Positions 8,332 to 16,991 are shown, counted from the stretch's first letter. The stretch is DNA of 64,000 bases from CAZAPO01 sp044841755 (GCA_044841755.1 JAXOFM010000001.1:744001-808000), one strand, 5' to 3'. The notes: generated from the sequence alone by a model not told the origin. A program made the numbers and translations.

Positions 8332-9552
8332 TAAATATCCCCAAGCCTACATATAGCTGCTATCTACTTTTCTTTCTTTTATTCAGCATTACATTACAGG
8401 CTCAAAGCTCTAAACGCCAGCAGCTAGAAAATCAAAGAAAAGAGTATGTAAAACAAATTCGTCAATTAGAACGATTGATGTCTAAGGGAAAGAAAGAACA
8501 GAGAACCATTCTCTCTAATCTTGATAATCTCAATTATAAGATTTCTGTACGACAGAATTTAATAAACATTACCAATCAACAGGCTAATTTATTAACTCGC
8601 GAAATAAATAACAATCAAAAGCAAATTACCCATTTGCGAAATCGTCTTCAGGTTTTAAAAGAAGAATATGCTGCAATGATTGTAAAGTCTTATAAAAGCA
8701 GATCAGAAGAAAACAAAGTTATGTTCTTGTTATCTTCTACTAATTTCCAACAAGCATATAAGCGATTGCAGTACATTAAGCAGTATGCTAATTATCAGAA
8801 AAAACAAGGAGAGGAAATAAAGGTTCAAACTGTTAAACTTCAAGATTTAAATAAAGGTTTGGTTGTGCAAAAGCAGGATAAACAAAAACTTATAGAGGAA
8901 AACAGAGCTGCTAAAAAAGAATTAGACAAGGAAGTTTCAGAATTTGAATCACTAAAAGTTTCAATTAATAAAGATTTAAATAAATATCGTTCTGAAATAA
9001 AAACAAACCAACAAGAAGTTGACAGAATAGATAAAGAAATAGATAGAATAATAAAAGAAGCTATTGCTGCCTCTAACAGAAAAGCTGGAAAAACAGGTTC
9101 AAGTACTTTTGCCTTAACACCTGAAGAACGAAATTTAGCTTCAAACTTTGCAGCTAATAAAGGAAAATTACCTTGGCCAGTTAGAGAAGGTGTTAAAAAA
9201 ATTCCTTTTGGCACGACAAGGTCTCCAATAGATAGAAATGTAAAGATTAATAGCATTGGGATAGGAATTGCGACTAATAAAAATGAGAAAGTTAGGGCAG
9301 TTTTTGGAAGGCGTAGTCTTAGCTATTATGCTTCCCAAAAACGGCAACAATATCGTAATGATAAGACATGGAAGCTACATTACCATTTACAAGAACTTAG
9401 AGAAGATTTATGTAAAAAAAGGCGACAAGATTTCTACCAGACAAGAGATAGGAGAAGTACGTACCAATAACTCTTCTGGAGAAGCAATACTTACCTTCGT
9501 AATATCAAAAGATGGAAAATACTTAAATCCAGCCTATTGGGTAAAACAATAG
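8328..9552 (+). pseudogene. EnvC/M23-type peptidoglycan hydrolase activator, frameshifted
   Basis: Reading 8328 onwards gives a signal peptide (ending LQAQ), a long coiled coil (about residues 30-250) and the start of a LytM/M23 domain, but after GEKVRAVF-type sequence (here NEKVRAVF) the frame becomes nonsense and stops at 9470. The proper continuation (EGVVLAIMLPKNG, then MIRHGSYITIYKNLEKIYVK) lies in another frame that ends at 9552. Joining the frames needs removal of one base in TTTTTGG at 9301-9307. The intact product would be about 407 aa. EnvC-like proteins activate septal amidases. The early zinc-ligand region reads IGIGIAT, where active M23 enzymes have H...GxDIA, so even the repaired protein would be a degenerate activator. 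Either a true mutation or a sequencing error. Confidence 0.85.
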
Positions 9553-9553
9553 A

Positions 9554-9766
9554 CTATACTCTTACAAATACATATCCTTTTTTAGTCTTTCTGTAGTGTT
9601 TTCCGTTCCAGTAATAGTATCTCTTTCCTTTTACTACCACAATTTTATGATGCTTTGGAGCAACTTTAACAACTGTACTAGCTTGAGGTCTTACAACAAC
9701 TCTTGATGCACATGAAGTAAATGAAAGTGCAAAAACAAATCCGATAACAATAAATACGGTTCTCAT
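9554..9766 (-). CDS. Small lipoprotein, hypothetical
   Basis: A 70-aa protein with a clear lipoprotein signal (FALSFTSCAS, Cys near residue 19) and a short basic, Tyr- and Val-rich tail (KRYYYWNGKHYRKTKKGYVF) that should form small beta hairpins at the outer membrane. Similar short proteins are common in Flavobacteriia; I cannot assign a function. It is convergent with the M23-like gene and ends 1 base after it. Confidence 0.7.
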   Translation of the reverse strand: MRTVFIVIGFVFALSFTSCASRVVVRPQASTVVKVAPKHHKIVVVKGKRYYYWNGKHYRKTKKGYVFVRV

Positions 9767-9813
9767 AGTTTTAGGTTTTACTATAAGACCTTGATACTAT
9801 AAAAAGGTTTAAT

Positions 9814-10329
9814 TTAAGCTTTTAAGAAGAGCGCTTTAAGCTCGGTTGCATCTTCGGGTTGCATCTTCCCAGCAAGAACCAAACTTAGTTGTTTGCGTCT
9901 AAGAGCCCCGTCATATCGCACTTTTTCCTCTTCAGATTCAGGAACAAGAGCAGGAATCTTTACAGGGCGTCCTGTTTCATCTACAGCAACGAATGTATAA
10001 ATGGCTTCATTGGCTTTAGTGCGTTCACCAGATTCGCGATCGTCAATCCAAACATCTAAAAATACTTCCATAGAAGATTTAAAAGCTCTTGATACTTTAG
10101 CTTCAACTGTAACAACACTTCCTAAAGGGACAGCATGTTTAAAGGCTACATGGTTTACTGAAGCAGTAACAACAATTCTTCTTGAATGACGTCTTGCAGC
10201 AATGCTAGCCGCACGATCCATTCTCGCTAACAATTCGCCTCCAAAAAGGTTGTTTAGAGGATTGGTCTCACTTGGTAAAACCAAATCGGTCATAATAGTT
10301 TTAGAATCTTTTGGGAACTTAGCCTCCAT
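9814..10329 (-). CDS. Acyl-CoA thioesterase (hotdog fold, YciA-like)
   Basis: Hydrolyses acyl-CoA to free acid and CoA. The 171-aa single hotdog domain carries the N-terminal pattern PSETNPLNNLFGGELLARMD, with the catalytic-type Asp, and the later ASVNHVAFKHAVPLG, both characteristic of YciA/Acot-type cytosolic thioesterases. A C-terminal extension of about 30 residues is charged. A good -7 box lies 19 bases upstream. Substrate chain length cannot be read from sequence. Confidence 0.9.
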   Translation of the reverse strand: MEAKFPKDSKTIMTDLVLPSETNPLNNLFGGELLARMDRAASIAARRHSRRIVVTASVNHVAFKHAVPLGSVVTVEAKVSRAFKSSMEVFLDVWIDDRESGERTKANEAIYTFVAVDETGRPVKIPALVPESEEEKVRYDGALRRKQLSLVLAGKMQPEDATELKALFLKA

Positions 10330-10348
10330 TACATAAACATTTATGCGG

Positions 10349-10356
10349 CAAAGGTA
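10349..10356 (-). promoter_or_regulatory. -7 box TACCTTTG for the thioesterase gene
   Basis: Perfect TAnnTTTG match on the minus strand, 19 bases before ATG 10329. No matching TTG was found at the -33 position. Confidence 0.45.
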
Positions 10357-10386
10357 AGCTGCTTTTAAAAATTAAGGAAGTAAAAA

Positions 10387-11325
10387 CTAATTTAGTTTCT
10401 GCACTAATAACCAAGCATCTTTATTATGCGAATTTCTAATTCTGTAGAGCTCACGCTGTGCTTCAGACCTAGTTTCGTAACTGCCATAAACTACTTGGTG
10501 TAAGCCATATTTATTTGCACCAATTTTTCTGGCATTAAAACCTTTATTTTGGAGTATTCTTAGTTGTTTATCACAGTTTTCTTCAACTCTAAAAGCTCCA
10601 GCAACAATATGAAAGTTGCCACTTTGCTTATCAATATTTAAAGATACTGTTGGTAATGGATTATCAATGATAAAAGTAGCTTCTTGAATTCTGTTTTCAA
10701 TTTGTTGTTCTGCTTCTTCTTGAGCTAGTTGATTATGAGTTTCTATTTGATTTACATAATAGTTTGAAGCACCAAATCCACCAATAGATAATGCCAAAAC
10801 AGCTACGGCAGCATATTTGAAGAATGGTCTGTTTTTTCTTTTCTCAGCGGTGATAGTAATAGGAACGACTTTCTCAATCTCTTCAATCTCTTTTTTATAA
10901 ACTTCCCTTATAACTAGAGGTGATACAAACTGTGTTAAACCAAAAGCATCAGTTAAATAGTTTAAGTGATAAGAAGGTTCAAAAACAATTTTACCTTCAT
11001 GGTTTAAAACAATGTCGCCAATATTCTTAAAACTTAAGGTTTCACCTTGAGCGAGGTAAGACTTTAAAGACTTCGTTTTTTTAGCAATTTTTTTTACAGC
11101 ATTTTCATAAGGAGTCTTTTCAACGTCAGCAATATATTTTGCTAGAAGACCATCATTATTTTTTAGTTGTTCATTAAATGAAAGCACTTTTTTTGGAGGG
11201 TAAAAAGTGTGATTCTGCTCATCTATTCTGGCTGAAACAGGTTGTGTTAAAAATGCTCCAAAATCTGGTATTACAACACACTCGTAACGGTATAAAAGAT
11301 CACTGATATAAGTCTCTAACTGCAT
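10387..11325 (-). CDS. HU-CCDC81 and SPOR domain membrane protein
   Basis: A 312-aa protein with three parts: an N-terminal HU-like domain (about 1-140; ECVVIPDFGAFLTQPVSARI), one transmembrane helix (about 168-190; FFKYAAVAVLALSIGGFGAS), and a C-terminal SPOR domain (about 232-310; NFHIVAGAFRVEENCDKQL). SPOR domains bind peptidoglycan stripped of peptide side chains, usually at division sites. The HU-CCDC81 type domain in Bacteroidetes is thought to link a cytoplasmic partner to the envelope. Role in division is inferred. A -7 box lies 5 bases before the ATG. Confidence 0.9.
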   Translation of the reverse strand: MQLETYISDLLYRYECVVIPDFGAFLTQPVSARIDEQNHTFYPPKKVLSFNEQLKNNDGLLAKYIADVEKTPYENAVKKIAKKTKSLKSYLAQGETLSFKNIGDIVLNHEGKIVFEPSYHLNYLTDAFGLTQFVSPLVIREVYKKEIEEIEKVVPITITAEKRKNRPFFKYAAVAVLALSIGGFGASNYYVNQIETHNQLAQEEAEQQIENRIQEATFIIDNPLPTVSLNIDKQSGNFHIVAGAFRVEENCDKQLRILQNKGFNARKIGANKYGLHQVVYGSYETRSEAQRELYRIRNSHNKDAWLLVQKLN

Positions 11326-11330
11326 AAAAA

Positions 11331-11357
11331 CAAAGTTAAAAATTTTTCAACCTGCAA
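11331..11357 (-). promoter_or_regulatory. Candidate promoter, probably leaderless, for the HU-SPOR gene
   Basis: -7 box TAACTTTG (11338-11331) with TTG at 11357-11355, 16 bases apart. Only 5 bases separate the box from ATG 11325, so transcription would start at or almost at the start codon. Confidence 0.5.
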
Positions 11358-11428
11358 AAAAGTTGGCGTAACTATTTATTAACAATTTAAAATTTAGTTT
11401 CTTGTGTATTGTAAACCAATTATATACA

Positions 11429-12529
11429 ATGAATAAGAACGACTTAATTTATGCCTTAGCACTTCAATCGGTTCCCAAAATTGGAGATATTACGGCAAAA
11501 AAGCTTATTCATCATTGCGGATCTCCTGAAGCTGTTTTTAAAGAGAAAAGGTCGAATTTAATAAAGATTGATGGTATTGGAAGTTTAGTTTTAGAGGGGC
11601 TGGATCAACCACTTTATTTAAAAGCTGCTGAGGAAGAATTAAGGTTTATAGAAAGAAACAAAATAGAATATCGCTACTTTCTGGACGAAAAGTATCCGGA
11701 TAAACTAAAGCATTGTATTGATGGTCCAATTTTAATGTTTGAAAAAGGAAATATTTTAATTGAAAATCGACCTATTATTAGTATCGTTGGAACTCGGAAA
11801 ATTACAATGCAGGGAATTGCATTCTGCGAAAACTTAGTTGAGCAATTAGCTCCTTATAACCCTGTTATAGTTTCTGGCTTTGCTTACGGAACAGATATTA
11901 CTGCACAAAAGGCAGCGGTTAAGAACAAACTACAAACCATAGGTTGTTTAGCACATGGGTTTGACCAGATCTACCCTAAAGCACATAAAAAGTATGTTAG
12001 AAATATTGAAAATAACGGAGGATTCTTTACTGATTTTTGGAGTACTGATGATTTTGATAGAAAGAACTTCTTGAAAAGAAATAGAATTATTGCAGGATTG
12101 AGCGAAGCAACTATTGTAATAGAATCAGCAGAAAAGGGTGGTAGTTTGGTTACTGCAGAAATAGCAAATTCTTATAATCGAGAGGTTTTTGCTGTTCCGG
12201 GTCGCACTACAGATAACCAAAGTATTGGCTGTAATAATTTGATTAAACAACAGAGAGCACATTTACTATCAACACCTTTGGATGTGCCATATATTTTAAA
12301 TTGGCAACTTGAAAGTTCTGAAAAATCAGTGCAGAAAAAATTATTTGTAGAATTAGATAGAGACGAAAAACAAGTCTATAACTATTTAAAAGAAAATGGT
12401 AAAGAGCTATTAGATGTAATTGCCCTAAAATGTAATATGCCAACTTTTAGAATAGCATCTATACTTTTAAATATGGAACTAAAAGGGGTGATAAGGCCGC
12501 TTCCTGGGAAACAGTTTGAGATTATCTAA
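11429..12529 (+). CDS. dprA: DNA-processing protein DprA
   Basis: Binds incoming single-stranded DNA and loads RecA during natural transformation. The 366-aa protein has an N-terminal helix-hairpin-helix/SAM-like region (about 1-75; VPKIGDITAKKLI), the Rossmann-like DprA core (about 100-290) with SIVGTRKIT, SGFAYGTDITAQKAA and the AVPGR segment, and a C-terminal winged-helix part. ATG 11429 gives the usual MNKNDLIYALALQ start; an upstream TTG at 11402 is less likely. The gene ends in a 4-base convergent overlap with trpS. Confidence 0.95.
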   Translation: MNKNDLIYALALQSVPKIGDITAKKLIHHCGSPEAVFKEKRSNLIKIDGIGSLVLEGLDQPLYLKAAEEELRFIERNKIEYRYFLDEKYPDKLKHCIDGPILMFEKGNILIENRPIISIVGTRKITMQGIAFCENLVEQLAPYNPVIVSGFAYGTDITAQKAAVKNKLQTIGCLAHGFDQIYPKAHKKYVRNIENNGGFFTDFWSTDDFDRKNFLKRNRIIAGLSEATIVIESAEKGGSLVTAEIANSYNREVFAVPGRTTDNQSIGCNNLIKQQRAHLLSTPLDVPYILNWQLESSEKSVQKKLFVELDRDEKQVYNYLKENGKELLDVIALKCNMPTFRIASILLNMELKGVIRPLPGKQFEII

Positions 12530-13494
12530 TAACCAGTTTTTTCTCTAACTCTTTTCAACACCTCATTAGCAACTTTAGACGCTTTGTCAGCACCAATAGC
12601 AAGAGCTTTATCTATTTCATTAAGGTTATCCATGAAATAATTATAGCGTTCTCTTACATCAGCATATTTTGTAATAAGCAATTCAAACAACGCTTGTTTT
12701 GCATGACCATAACCATAACCACCGTTTTCGTAGTTAGTTTTCATTTCGGTAATTTGCTCTTCATTGGCAACTAGTTTGTATAAAGCAAAACAGTTACAGG
12801 AACTCCAATCTTTAGGTTCTTCAAGAGGAGTGCTATCAGTTTTTATCTTCATTATCTGTTTACGAAGTTGTTTATCTGGAAGAAACAAATTAATAGTATT
12901 ATTTTGGCTTTTACTCATTTTCCCACCATCTGTTCCTGGAACATACATTGTTGATTCCTGAAGCTTGATTTCAGGAATTACAAATGCTTCTCCCATTTTT
13001 GCGTGAAACCTTGAAGCAACATCGCGAGTAAATTCTAAATGTTGTTGTTGATCTTTTCCAACAGGAACTATTTCTGCGTCGTACAGTAAAATATCAGCAG
13101 CCATTAGCATTGGGTAAGTAAACAAACCTGCGTTAACGTCTTCTAACCTGTCAGCTTTATCTTTAAAACTATGGGCAAGCTCTAACCTTGAGAACGGAAA
13201 GAAACAATTTAAATACCACGTTAATTCAGTTACCTGAGGCACATCACTCTGACGATAAAAAACAGTCTTGTTTACATCTAAACCGCAAGCTAACCAAGTT
13301 GCTGCAGTTGAATAGGTGTTTTGGCGTAATGTTTCAGCATCCTTGATTTGTGTTAACGAATGCATATCTGCAATAAAAAGAAATGATTCGTTATCTGGAT
13401 TATCACTCATTTCAATTGCAGGAAAAATTGCTCCTAATAGATTTCCTAGATGTGGTGTTCCTGTACTTTGTACTCCTGTTAATATTCTTGCCAT
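12526..13494 (-). CDS. trpS: Tryptophanyl-tRNA synthetase
   Basis: Charges tRNA-Trp. The 322-aa class I synthetase has the HIGH-type motif as TGTPHLGN (about 10-17) and KMSKS as GGKMSKSQNN (about 190-199). ATG 13494 (MARILTGVQSTG) matches the usual family start; an upstream TTG at 13506 would add four residues. A full promoter (TTG-N20-TACCTTTG) lies about 60 bases upstream, and the gene is divergent from plsC. Confidence 0.97.
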   Translation of the reverse strand: MARILTGVQSTGTPHLGNLLGAIFPAIEMSDNPDNESFLFIADMHSLTQIKDAETLRQNTYSTAATWLACGLDVNKTVFYRQSDVPQVTELTWYLNCFFPFSRLELAHSFKDKADRLEDVNAGLFTYPMLMAADILLYDAEIVPVGKDQQQHLEFTRDVASRFHAKMGEAFVIPEIKLQESTMYVPGTDGGKMSKSQNNTINLFLPDKQLRKQIMKIKTDSTPLEEPKDWSSCNCFALYKLVANEEQITEMKTNYENGGYGYGHAKQALFELLITKYADVRERYNYFMDNLNEIDKALAIGADKASKVANEVLKRVREKTGY

Positions 13495-13552
13495 AACATT
13501 TCCCAAGAATGGGAATCTATTTAATTTGTGTTCAATCTGGTTTTAGTGATGA

Positions 13553-13583
13553 CAAAGGTAATTTTTTTGGTAGAATAGCTCAA
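13553..13583 (-). promoter_or_regulatory. Promoter of trpS
   Basis: On the minus strand TTG (13583-13581), a 20-base spacer, and a perfect -7 box TACCTTTG (13560-13553). Both elements and the spacing fit the Bacteroidetes consensus. It leaves a 5' leader of about 50 bases. Confidence 0.75.
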
Positions 13584-13593
13584 TTAATTTATT

Positions 13594-13601
13594 TAGATTT
13601 G
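13594..13601 (+). promoter_or_regulatory. -7 box TAGATTTG for plsC, probably leaderless
   Basis: Perfect TAnnTTTG match 6 bases before ATG 13608. A possible TTG at 13567-13569 is 24 bases upstream, slightly long. It lies next to the divergent trpS promoter. Confidence 0.5.
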
Positions 13602-13607
13602 GCAATA

Positions 13608-14339
13608 ATGAAGCTTATTAAGTATCCTTTATTGCTACTGTATCGTATCTGGTTTTATATACTTGTTACCTTACCCATAATAATATTGTTTCCATTTCTT
13701 ATTACTTCTATTTCAAGAGACAAATGGTATCCGTTCTTTTTTAAACTCGCTAGATTTTGGGCAAAATTTATTTTAATTGGAATGGGATTTATATGGAAGA
13801 TAGAGTATGAAGAGAAGATGGAAAAAGGTAAGAGCTATATGTTTATTGCTAATCATACTTCAATGACAGACATAATGTTAATGTTAGTTTGTGTTAAGAA
13901 TAATCCGTTTGTTTTTGTTGGAAAAAAGGAGTTGGCTAAAATCCCTTTGTTTGGATATTTCTACAAGAAAACAAACATACTTGTAGATAGGAGTGATGCC
14001 AAGAGTAGGCAAGCAGTGTTTTTAAGAGCTCAAAAAAGATTACAGCAAGGGTTAAGCATATGTATCTTTCCTGAAGGAGGTGTGCCAGATGAGTCGGTTA
14101 CTTTAGACCAATTCAAGGATGGAGCTTTTAGATTAGCAATAAATCATCAAATTCCAATTGTTCCAATGACTTTTTATCATAATAAGAAACGATTTTCGTT
14201 CACTTTTTTTAGCGGAAGTCCAGGAATGATGAATGTAAAAGTCCATAAATTTATGTTTACAGAGGGCTTATCTATAGAAGACACAAAAAAGCTAAATAGA
14301 GAGGCTAGAAATCTTATTTTAAAAGAACTTACAATATAA
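13608..14339 (+). CDS. 1-acyl-sn-glycerol-3-phosphate acyltransferase (PlsC family)
   Basis: Adds the second fatty acid in phospholipid synthesis at the inner membrane. The 243-aa protein has an N-terminal membrane segment (about 5-35), the acyltransferase motif ANHTSMTD (HX4D, about 82-89), a block II region with KKTNILVDRSD, and FPEGGVPDE (about 157-165). Start at ATG 13608 was chosen because the frame upstream encodes no plausible protein and a -7 box sits just before it. A second PlsC paralogue lies at 51955-52692. A strong terminator follows directly. Confidence 0.92.
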   Translation: MKLIKYPLLLLYRIWFYILVTLPIIILFPFLITSISRDKWYPFFFKLARFWAKFILIGMGFIWKIEYEEKMEKGKSYMFIANHTSMTDIMLMLVCVKNNPFVFVGKKELAKIPLFGYFYKKTNILVDRSDAKSRQAVFLRAQKRLQQGLSICIFPEGGVPDESVTLDQFKDGAFRLAINHQIPIVPMTFYHNKKRFSFTFFSGSPGMMNVKVHKFMFTEGLSIEDTKKLNREARNLILKELTI

Positions 14340-14340
14340 A

Positions 14341-14366
14341 AAGCCGCTCAATTTGAGCGGCTTTTT
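14341..14366. terminator. Bidirectional terminator between plsC and the barrel protein gene
   Basis: Stem AAGCCGCTCAA (14341-14351) and TTGAGCGGCTT (14353-14363), T run to 14366, and A run on the left side so it works on both strands. It serves plsC on plus and the lipoprotein-sigma-barrel operon on minus. Confidence 0.9.
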
Positions 14367-14427
14367 AGTAATTATTGCAACTCTTAAGATAGAGGCACAA
14401 TAACCAACCTAACCAACTAAAACTTTA

Positions 14428-15903
14428 TTAAAATTTATAGCTTAAACCAGTATAAAAGCCTATAAAATACGGTCTAAAATCACCAGAAGTGTTAGTAAAC
14501 GTATTTATCTGGTACTTAAAAACCGGCTCAAGGTTTAAATTAAATTTTTGCGACATTTTATAGTTTAAACCTAAACCAAGGTTAGCACTATAACTTGTTT
14601 TATTAATATTTGTTGCCTCACCAATTAAAGTGCTTTGTCCATCAACTACAGAATAAATGTCATTACTTTCTAAAAATAAAGCACTAAAACCACCAATTAT
14701 ATGAAATCCAAACTTTTTATCAATCAGTTTATATTCTAATTCTAAAGGAACCTCCAAGAAACCTAATTCTTGATCAATAGAAGCATTTAAATGATTAGAT
14801 AAAACTCCTGGAACCTGACCAAAATGAAAGCTTCCAGCACTTATAAACGATAAATCTTGAGCAGCTTTATTGAAATCTATATTCCTCATAGCCATGACAT
14901 CAGTAGAAACCTGGATGTTATTGTAAACTAAGATGTCATTTGTGCTATATCCTAATTTAACTGAATTTAAACCAGCTCTAACACTTAAACGTTCATTTAT
15001 AAAATAACTTGCAGTAACTCCATAACTCATATTACGGTTACTTGTTTTAGAATTATTATCAAATTGCCCATGAATAGACGAACCAGAACCCATGGTGTTA
15101 AAATAAACTGGGGCAAGATTTGTTGCAACTCTCCATTTTTTATATTCTTTCTCCTCTTCTTCAGGCTCTTTTTCTGGGTTTTCGGCAGCGGCAATAGCAT
15201 CGGTTATAGATTCTTTACCATCATCAGTTAAGTCATCAGCTTTTTCTAAGCTTTCAATTTCATTTTGAATATCTGTAGCCTCAGCAACCTTTTTAGTTAA
15301 ATCAATACTTTCTTTTTGAGGATTAGTTAATTGGCTCGATTCTTTACGAACTAATTGATTTTCTTTTTTAGAATCAGCATTTCTTATTTCCTCTACTTCT
15401 TCATGAGTATTTAAATTATCGGCCACCAAACTATTACGATCATTATTAACTGGCTTTGAAATTTCTTCAGCTTTTAAGGACTCGTTTTTTTCATTAATCA
15501 ATTCTGCTTCATTAGCAGCCTCCTTTTTAGATTGATCAACAAACTCTTCATTTTCGTTGTTGTTTACAGAATTTAAATCCTCAATAATTTCATTCTCTTT
15601 CGTGGAAGAATTATTATCTGTAGAGTTTACCTTATCATCCTCATTCTTTTCAGTTTCAACTACTGAATTTTCTCCACCACCTATAGGCAATTCTTCATTG
15701 CTTAATATTGAGTTGCCAATTGTAAACATAAGAAGTAACCCAGCAGCAACGCCACTTAGTTTTAACCAAAGAGGAATAATTCGTCTCTTTTTAACTGGGA
15801 GTTTACTTTGAATATTTTCCCACAACTGCTCATTTGGAGTAATTTCCAAATCTTTCAGTTTTTCCTGATATAATCTATCTATATTTTTTTTATCACGTAT
15901 CAT
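14428..15903 (-). CDS. Anti-sigma-like transmembrane protein with C-terminal outer-membrane beta-barrel
   Basis: A 491-aa protein of unusual layout. Residues 1-43 are charged and cytoplasm-like (IDRLYQEKLKDLEITPNEQL), followed by one hydrophobic helix (about 44-68), a very long acidic Glu/Asn/Lys linker (about 70-260), and a C-terminal region (about 262-491) with alternating strands ending in GFYTGLSYKF, the aromatic end expected of an outer-membrane barrel. It overlaps the ECF sigma gene by ATGA. The position suggests an anti-sigma role for the N-terminus; the barrel would allow one chain to span both membranes. The function is inferred; the domain layout is read from sequence. Confidence 0.75.
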   Translation of the reverse strand: MIRDKKNIDRLYQEKLKDLEITPNEQLWENIQSKLPVKKRRIIPLWLKLSGVAAGLLLMFTIGNSILSNEELPIGGGENSVVETEKNEDDKVNSTDNNSSTKENEIIEDLNSVNNNENEEFVDQSKKEAANEAELINEKNESLKAEEISKPVNNDRNSLVADNLNTHEEVEEIRNADSKKENQLVRKESSQLTNPQKESIDLTKKVAEATDIQNEIESLEKADDLTDDGKESITDAIAAAENPEKEPEEEEKEYKKWRVATNLAPVYFNTMGSGSSIHGQFDNNSKTSNRNMSYGVTASYFINERLSVRAGLNSVKLGYSTNDILVYNNIQVSTDVMAMRNIDFNKAAQDLSFISAGSFHFGQVPGVLSNHLNASIDQELGFLEVPLELEYKLIDKKFGFHIIGGFSALFLESNDIYSVVDGQSTLIGEATNINKTSYSANLGLGLNYKMSQKFNLNLEPVFKYQINTFTNTSGDFRPYFIGFYTGLSYKF

Positions 15904-16442
15904 AAGGATTGTGAATTTAGTGTCGCTTTATAATTTTCAATCTTTCTCTTTAAAATCATTCTTGCTCTTGCAAGATTAGATTTAGTTGTTCCAGTTGAAA
16001 TATTTAACATGTTACTTATTTCTTGATGAGAATATCCATCTAAGACGTAGAGGTTAAAAACCAATCTATATCTATCTGGTAATTCTTGTATAGTCAACAA
16101 TAAGTAATCAATATCTATTTCATCATTTTCAATTTCAACTACTACATCTTCAACATGTTCTTCATTAATTATATCAAGAACACCTTTTCTTCTATATTGT
16201 TGAAGAGCTGTATTGATAACAATTCTTTTTAACCATCCTTCAAAAGAACCTTTATTATTAAATTGATCAATCTTATTGAAAATGGTTAAAAATGCATCTT
16301 GTAAATTATCTTCAGCTTCTGCATAGTTTCTAGAATATTTTAAGCTTAATGCAAATAATTTTGCAGAAAACAACTCGTACAAGTCGCCTTGCGCAGTAGA
16401 ATCATTTCTTTGACATTTTTGTATAAGTAGTTCTAAACTCAA
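15900..16442 (-). CDS. ECF-type RNA polymerase sigma factor
   Basis: A 180-aa sigma-70 family factor of the extracytoplasmic function type. Region 2 is seen at about 10-75 (LFALSLKYSRNYAEAEDNLQ) and region 4 helix-turn-helix at about 120-170 (GYSHQEISNMLNISTGTTKS). The start is TTG at 16442; no ATG lies early enough to preserve region 2. It is followed by the anti-sigma/barrel gene with a 4-base overlap and preceded 22 bases upstream by a lipoprotein gene in the same direction, so the three probably form one operon. Confidence 0.93.
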   Translation of the reverse strand: MSLELLIQKCQRNDSTAQGDLYELFSAKLFALSLKYSRNYAEAEDNLQDAFLTIFNKIDQFNNKGSFEGWLKRIVINTALQQYRRKGVLDIINEEHVEDVVVEIENDEIDIDYLLLTIQELPDRYRLVFNLYVLDGYSHQEISNMLNISTGTTKSNLARARMILKRKIENYKATLNSQSL

Positions 16443-16464
16443 ATATTCGCTAATTTACTTAGTA

Positions 16465-16884
16465 CTAGTTTGAAATAGGGACTTCATAGGACAAATACAA
16501 GTCCTCCCCTTGTTCATTTTCTCCTTGCCAGAACTGAAAAACATAAGAACCTGCAGTACTCTCGCACTTAAATAAGAACGTATTGGTAACTAATTCGTTT
16601 ACAGGTTCACAAACAACATCGTTTATCTCATTTACAACAGTATTAATTACTGCAATTGTTCTAAAATTCCCTTCAGATTGGTAATACAAGTCACTAAAAA
16701 TATGACATGTTGTTGGTTTGTAATAAGAATACTCTATAGTATAAACCTCACCAAACTGCATTTCTGTAGGCATTTCAACGCTTTCAATGGGTAAAATTTC
16801 GAATCGAAAATCTTCAGTAACTGTGTCATCAATCGAACAAGAAACTAAACACCAAAACAAGATTAAAAAAAGACTTTTTTTCAT
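16465..16884 (-). CDS. Hypothetical lipoprotein upstream of the ECF sigma factor
   Basis: A 139-aa protein with a lipoprotein signal (LFWCLVSCSIDD, Cys about residue 17) and a predicted all-beta mature domain containing three more Cys (TTCHIF, DVVCEP, LFKCES). ATG 16884 is preferred to TTG 16902. I do not recognise the family. It is the first gene of the likely lipoprotein-sigma-barrel operon, so it may be a target or a sensor of that system; this is inference. Confidence 0.7.
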   Translation of the reverse strand: MKKSLFLILFWCLVSCSIDDTVTEDFRFEILPIESVEMPTEMQFGEVYTIEYSYYKPTTCHIFSDLYYQSEGNFRTIAVINTVVNEINDVVCEPVNELVTNTFLFKCESTAGSYVFQFWQGENEQGEDLYLSYEVPISN

Positions 16885-16954
16885 AATTAAGTTTTTAGAC
16901 AAACTGTCGGTTATTATTAAGATGCGATATAACCTGAAAGGTTGCGTATATACA

Positions 16955-16981
16955 TAAAAAAATCCCGAGTTTCTCGGGATT
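16955..16981 (-). terminator. Rho-independent terminator of recA
   Basis: On the minus strand AATCCCGAG-aaa-CTCGGGATT followed by a run of T. It lies 11 bases after the recA stop and before the lipoprotein gene. Confidence 0.92.
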
Positions 16982-16991
16982 AAATTGTTGA

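Noticed and set aside
9268..9552. Separate 94-aa gene
   Set aside because: It is the second half of the frameshifted M23-like protein; its apparent start lies inside the first half in the wrong frame.
16931..16943. AACCT-gaa-AGGTT inverted repeat near the recA terminator
   Set aside because: Only 5-bp arms and no clear promoter beside it; too weak to call an operator.
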